25,907 nt of DNA from Clostridia bacterium (GTDB lineage: Bacteria; Bacillota_A; Clostridia; Oscillospirales; Acutalibacteraceae). The translations under genes were made by a program, and so were the position numbers. The stretch spans positions 1 to 25,907 of the forward strand of contig JAFQKE010000036.1 in the NCBI GenBank assembly GCA_017397065.1, read 5' to 3'. Positions 22,664 to 25,907 of this stretch are shown here, in pieces; position 1 is the first letter of the stretch, and the number at the start of each line of letters is the position of its first letter. The notes under the pieces were generated by a model. It saw only the letters and a list, made by a program, of their open reading frames with translations. It searched no databases and was not told the DNA's origin.

Positions 22664-23095
22664 TTAAAAGGGTAAATCCTCATCAACTTCATCGATAGAT
22701 GTGAAATCGCCTGCGCCTGCGTTAGAATAGCTGGCGGGAGTAGCAGGAGCTGCTACTGGAGCGGCGTCACCCTCACGTCTTGCAAAGTCGGCAAACTGAA
22801 CATCATCAGCTACAACTTCAAAGGCAGTGCGGTTGTTACCGTCTTTATCCTGATATCTGCGGGTCTGAATAGAGCCGCGGATGGCGATCATTTGACCTTT
22901 TTTAAAGTATTTGGAAACAAATTCAGCGCTTGAACGCCAAGTAACAATGTTAATAAAATCGGACTGACGCTCTTCACCGGATCTGAAACGGCGCTCAACA
23001 GCTATCGAAAAACTGCACACGCTAATTCCGTTGGTGGTTGTTTTGAGTTCAGGGTCAGCAGTAAGTCTGCCGGATAAAACAACAACGTTAAGCAT
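22664..23095 (-). CDS. ssb: Single-stranded DNA-binding protein
   Basis: A 143-residue SSB with the OB-fold at about 1-105 (MLNVVVLSGRLTADPELKTT, SFSIAVERRFR, DFINIVTWRSSAEFVSKYFKKG, GSIQTRRYQDKDG). An Ala/Pro-rich linker follows. The acidic tip DEDLPF is the partner-recruiting tail of replication SSBs. AAAGGAG precedes the ATG. It lies 16 bases behind rpsF in the usual Firmicute order. Confidence 0.98.
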   Translation of the reverse strand: MLNVVVLSGRLTADPELKTTTNGISVCSFSIAVERRFRSGEERQSDFINIVTWRSSAEFVSKYFKKGQMIAIRGSIQTRRYQDKDGNNRTAFEVVADDVQFADFARREGDAAPVAAPATPASYSNAGAGDFTSIDEVDEDLPF

Positions 23096-23111
23096 AAATT
23101 TTGCTCCTTTC

Positions 23112-23396
23112 TTACTTTCTAACGGTCATTACGCGAAGAACACCTTCGGTGATCTTTGCTACACGCTCAAGCTCTGCGGGGAACTCGGGAGCGGACTCAA
23201 AGGTATAAATAGCGTAGTAGCCTTCGGGCTCATCGTCGATTAAATAAGCCAAGCGGCGCTTACCCCATTCGTCAACACCTTCAACAGTACCGTTTGCCTC
23301 GATCAAAGCTTTGAACTTTTCTACCATTGCTGCAATGGCTGCCTCGTCTTTATTCAAAACAGAGTAAATGAGGACTGCTTCGTACTTGTTGGTCAT
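23112..23396 (-). CDS. rpsF: 30S ribosomal protein S6
   Basis: A 94-residue protein: MTNKYEAVLIYSVLNKDEAA, then VDEWGKRRLAYLIDDEPEGYYAIYTFES and the closing VLRVMTVRK are standard S6. ATG 23396 has AAAAGGAGGTG upstream. A longer reading frame would run through the leader. It is the first gene of rpsF-ssb-rpsR, and its leader can fold over the ribosome site. Confidence 0.97.
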   Translation of the reverse strand: MTNKYEAVLIYSVLNKDEAAIAAMVEKFKALIEANGTVEGVDEWGKRRLAYLIDDEPEGYYAIYTFESAPEFPAELERVAKITEGVLRVMTVRK

Positions 23397-23404
23397 TTTG
23401 TTGC

Positions 23405-23471
23405 ACCTCCTTTTGGACTTATGGCCCCATCCATCCGGATGAAGCAAGGAGCTATTATTTCAATAGCCTTG
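23405..23471 (-). promoter_or_regulatory. Structured rpsF leader, probable S6:S18 autoregulatory element
   Basis: On the minus strand, CAAGG (23467-23471) can pair with CCUUG (23445-23449) as a 5' hairpin. Alternatively CUCCUU (23446-23451) can pair with AAGGAG of the ribosome site (23407-23412). Between them GCUUCAUCC and GGAUGGGGC form a stem whose tip holds CCG, the triplet bound by the S6:S18 complex in known leaders. The two pairings share bases and exclude each other. The class assignment is from position and these features only. Confidence 0.5.
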
Positions 23472-23473
23472 TT

Positions 23474-23502
23474 ATTATATCAGCAAAAACAAAAAAAGTC
23501 AA
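23474..23502 (-). promoter_or_regulatory. Promoter of rpsF-ssb-rpsR
   Basis: On the minus strand TTGACT (23497-23502) and TATAAT (23474-23479) are 17 bases apart. The 348-base gap to greA otherwise holds only leaders, this promoter and the greA promoter; nothing was recognised in 23503-23630. Confidence 0.88.
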
Positions 23503-23630
23503 GGAAAAACTTTAAAATCCCATTCATAAAAGCAATATTTATCACATATACTGTCATAGTAACTGAAAAACTTATGTCTTTGTGGTAAACTGCACAAAAA
23601 AATCGATTTAAAATTGCACATAAAAACCTC

Positions 23631-23659
23631 TTGACAAAAGCATTCATTGTTATTATAAT
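23631..23659 (+). promoter_or_regulatory. Promoter of greA-lysS
   Basis: TTGACA (23631-23636) and TATAAT (23654-23659) are perfect with a 17-base spacer. Transcription should start near 23666, leaving a leader of about 80 bases. Confidence 0.92.
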
Positions 23660-23683
23660 AGATGTATTATGTTCACTAGTGTT

Positions 23684-23715
23684 AAGTCGGATGGATTTCC
23701 GGCTTTCTGTTTTGT
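23684..23715 (+). terminator. Attenuator-like hairpin in the greA leader
   Basis: AAGTCGG (23684-23690) pairs with CCGGCTT (23699-23705), one G-T wobble, 8-base loop, followed by the T-rich TCTGTTTTGT. It lies between promoter and start codon, so it could cause early termination. Confidence 0.5.
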
Positions 23716-23744
23716 TTGAACAATTTGAAAGGAATTATTGAATT

Positions 23745-24221
23745 ATGGCTAAAATTTACAAGTTCACCGAGGAAGGCCTTAAAAAACTCCAAGACGAGTT
23801 AGAAAACTTAAAAACCAACGGCAGAAAAGATATTGCTGAGCGCATTAAGGTGGCTAGAGGATATGGCGATCTTTCTGAAAACAGCGAGTATGATGATGCT
23901 AAAAATGAGCAGGCAAAAATCGAAGCTCGTATTGTAGAGCTTGAGTCTATGCTCAAAAACTATGAGCTTATATCAGAGGATGATATCGCTCTTGATAAAG
24001 TAGCAGTAGGTATTAAAGTTAAAATTAAAGATATGGATTTAGATGAAGAATTTACCTATTCCATTGTGGGCTCTGCCGAGGCAGATCCTATGAATGATAA
24101 AATTTCTGATGAATCTCCCGTAGGTCAAGCACTTATCGGCCACTCCGTTAAAGATGAGGTAGAGGTTGATTTAGGCGGGGAAAAGGTATTATTTAAAATT
24201 CTTGCAATCGAAAAGCAGTAA
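23745..24221 (+). CDS. greA: Transcription elongation factor GreA
   Basis: A 158-residue factor that enters the RNA polymerase secondary channel and stimulates cleavage of backtracked RNA. The N-terminal coiled coil (about 1-75) includes the tip GYGDLSENSEYDDAKNEQ with the acidic residues needed for cleavage. The C-terminal FKBP-like domain closes with ISDESPVGQALIGHSVKDEVEV. GAAAGGA precedes the ATG. LysS follows 61 bases later, a common Firmicute pairing. Confidence 0.98.
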   Translation: MAKIYKFTEEGLKKLQDELENLKTNGRKDIAERIKVARGYGDLSENSEYDDAKNEQAKIEARIVELESMLKNYELISEDDIALDKVAVGIKVKIKDMDLDEEFTYSIVGSAEADPMNDKISDESPVGQALIGHSVKDEVEVDLGGEKVLFKILAIEKQ

Positions 24222-24227
24222 TTTCTT

Positions 24228-24256
24228 CGGGCAGGCTTCCTGCCCGTTTGTTGTAA
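24228..24256 (+). terminator. Hairpin between greA and lysS
   Basis: CGGGCAGG (24228-24235) and CCTGCCCG (24239-24246) form a perfect 8-bp GC-rich stem with a CTT loop, followed by TTTGTTGT. The tail is imperfect, so partial termination with read-through into lysS is likely. Confidence 0.75.
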
Positions 24257-24282
24257 TTTTTAAAACGAAAGGATGTTAAACT

Positions 24283-25791
24283 ATGTCTGAGCAGGTACAA
24301 AATCCCGCAGAGGAAATAACCGAAGAACAATTAAGTGAAATTTTGCAGGTTCGCCGTGATAAATTGGCTGACCTTCAGGCAAATGGTAAAGATCCCTTTA
24401 AAGTAACCAAATATAATGTAGATGCAGATTCTGCTAATATTAAAGCTAATTTTGAAAGCTTTGAAGAAAAAACCGTAAGCGTTGCAGGCCGTATGATTGC
24501 CCGCCGCATTATGGGTAAGGCAAGCTTTTGCACCATTCAGGATTCAACAGGCAAAATTCAGGTTTATGTTCGTCGTGATGATATCGGCGAGGAGGAATAT
24601 GCCGCATTTAAAAAGTATGATATTGGCGATATTTTGGGCTTTGAAGGCTTTGTTTTCAAAACCAAAACCGAGGAGATTTCTGTTCACGCACAGAAGCTAA
24701 CCTTGCTCAGCAAATCGCTTTTACCTCTTCCTGAAAAATTCCACGGTCTTAAGGATACCGACACCAGATATCGTCAGCGCTATGTGGATTTAATTGTTAA
24801 TCCTGAGGTTAAACGCAACTTTGTTATCCGTTCTCAGTTTATTAAATTTATGCGTAAGTATCTCGATGACAGAAAGTACATTGAGGTTGAAACCCCTGTG
24901 CTTAACACCATCGCAGGCGGTGCCGCCGCTCGTCCTTTCATCACCCATCACAATACTTTGGATTTGGATATGTATATGCGTATAGCCACCGAGCTGCCCT
25001 TAAAGCGTTTAATCGTTGGCGGTATGGATAGAGTTTACGAAATTGGCCGTATTTTCCGTAATGAGGGTATGGATACCAAGCATAATCCTGAGTTCACCAC
25101 CGTTGAGCTTTATGAAGCTTATGCCGATTTCCATGATATGATGGATATTGCCGAGGGCATTCTCTCCGGTGCCGCAAAAGAGATTTTGGGCACCTATGAG
25201 GTAGAGTGGCAGGGTGAAAAATTAGACCTCACACCCGGCTGGCGCAGACTCACAATGGTAGATGCCGTTAAGGAGTATGTAGGTATTGATTTTGGTGCTA
25301 TCACCGACGACGCCGAGGCCGTTAAGGCCGCCGAGGCAATTGGTGTAGAGCTTGCCGAAACAGCCGATAAAACTTGGGGCAACGCACTCTATGCTTGCTT
25401 TGACCAGCGTGTAGAGGAAAAACTCATTCAGCCCACATTTATCACAATGTATCCCGTAGAGGTTTCCCCCCTTACAAAAGCCTCTCCCGAGGACCCTCGT
25501 CTTACCGAGCGTTTTGAGCTTTTTGTTTGCCATAGCGAGCTTGCTAATGCATACTCTGAGCTTAATGACCCCATCGACCAGCGTGCAAGATTTATGAAGC
25601 AGTTAGAGCTTCGTGACCGTGGTGACGACGAAACCGAGATGCTGGATGAAGATTTCCTTACAGCTCTTGAGTACGGTATGCCCCCAACAGGCGGTATGGG
25701 TATGGGTATCGACCGCTGTGTAATGATGCTTACCGGCGCCGATACAATCCGTGAAGTAATCCTCTTCCCCACAATGAAACCGTTAGACTAA
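24283..25791 (+). CDS. lysS: Lysine--tRNA ligase, class II
   Basis: A 502-residue class II synthetase charging tRNA-Lys. The N-terminal OB anticodon-binding domain (about 60-165) includes VAGRMIARRIMGKASFCTIQD. The catalytic domain has motif 2, IFRNEGMDTKHNPEFTTVE, and motif 3, GMPPTGGMGMGIDRCVMMLT, near the end. Length is typical. GAAAGGATG precedes the ATG. It is complete in the window. Confidence 0.98.
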   Translation: MSEQVQNPAEEITEEQLSEILQVRRDKLADLQANGKDPFKVTKYNVDADSANIKANFESFEEKTVSVAGRMIARRIMGKASFCTIQDSTGKIQVYVRRDDIGEEEYAAFKKYDIGDILGFEGFVFKTKTEEISVHAQKLTLLSKSLLPLPEKFHGLKDTDTRYRQRYVDLIVNPEVKRNFVIRSQFIKFMRKYLDDRKYIEVETPVLNTIAGGAAARPFITHHNTLDLDMYMRIATELPLKRLIVGGMDRVYEIGRIFRNEGMDTKHNPEFTTVELYEAYADFHDMMDIAEGILSGAAKEILGTYEVEWQGEKLDLTPGWRRLTMVDAVKEYVGIDFGAITDDAEAVKAAEAIGVELAETADKTWGNALYACFDQRVEEKLIQPTFITMYPVEVSPLTKASPEDPRLTERFELFVCHSELANAYSELNDPIDQRARFMKQLELRDRGDDETEMLDEDFLTALEYGMPPTGGMGMGIDRCVMMLTGADTIREVILFPTMKPLD

Positions 25792-25907
25792 GAAAAACCG
25801 CATAAACACTGTGTTTTTCGAGGTTTTAAACCGCTAAAATCGTAAGCCATAAGCCAAACTTAAGCCAATGCATGTTTTTGTGCAAAAAATGACGGTTTTA
25901 AGTGGGC
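25792..25907. other. Trailing non-coding sequence
   Basis: The 116 bases after lysS hold AAACA-CTG-TGTTT (weak hairpin, 25804-25816) followed by TTCG, and no strong terminator, promoter, RNA gene or reading frame that I can support. Confidence 0.5.

Noticed and set aside
25792..25907. tRNA or start of another gene at the right edge
   Set aside because: No cloverleaf pairing and no open frame with a ribosome site could be found.

Overview
This window is an ordinary-looking chromosomal stretch from a low-to-moderate-GC Firmicute, most likely an anaerobic gut-type clostridium of the Oscillospiraceae/Ruminococcaceae. The evidence is the gene content (CD1247-type protein, DUF4830, the MEP-pathway genes ispD and ispF, an rpsF-ssb-rpsR operon, sodium-pump decarboxylase subunits, greA-lysS), consensus TTGACA/TATAAT promoters, strong purine-rich Shine-Dalgarno (SD) sites and frequent intrinsic terminators. 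No rRNA, tRNA, CRISPR array or prophage was seen.

Layout. 1-2759: an ECF sigma factor overlapping by one base a membrane-anchored beta-propeller protein, behind a candidate self-recognised promoter. 2792-5635: alanine racemase, with a promoter buried in a palindrome, and a YifB/ComM ATPase that appears to start at ATT. 5723-5926 (minus): a small XRE regulator. 6051-7610: a structured leader resembling the yybP-ykoY (manganese) riboswitch, then a sodium-pump decarboxylase beta subunit and a 51-residue OadG-like peptide, with no alpha subunit. 7644-10418: rpsU, yqeG, an endonuclease IV homologue and an Xaa-Pro peptidase. 10383-11592: efp, whose consensus promoter lies inside the end of the peptidase gene, and a CD1247-type zinc-ribbon protein. 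11638-12353: a REP-associated tyrosine transposase (RAYT) with its REP hairpins. 12414-15912: an SDR epimerase, ispD, ispF, a DUF4830 protein and an RsuA-type pseudouridine synthase. 16081-18052: an orphan multi-sugar ABC ATPase and a cyclophilin lipoprotein. 18219-22258: an AraC regulator divergent from a three-gene operon (M81/MlrC-like hydrolase, metal-ligand-depleted M24 creatinase-like protein, ASRT-fold small-molecule-binding protein). 22370-23396 (minus): rpsF-ssb-rpsR. 23745-25791: greA and lysS.

Most genes are housekeeping. The two regions most likely to hold undescribed biology are the AraC/M81/M24/ASRT cluster, which looks like a small catabolic or salvage unit for an unknown amide- or carbohydrate-like compound, and the orphan OadB/OadG pair under a putative ion-sensing riboswitch. 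Smaller points of interest are the ATT start of yifB, the RAYT/REP family with compensatory stem changes, and the leader structures of rpsF and greA.
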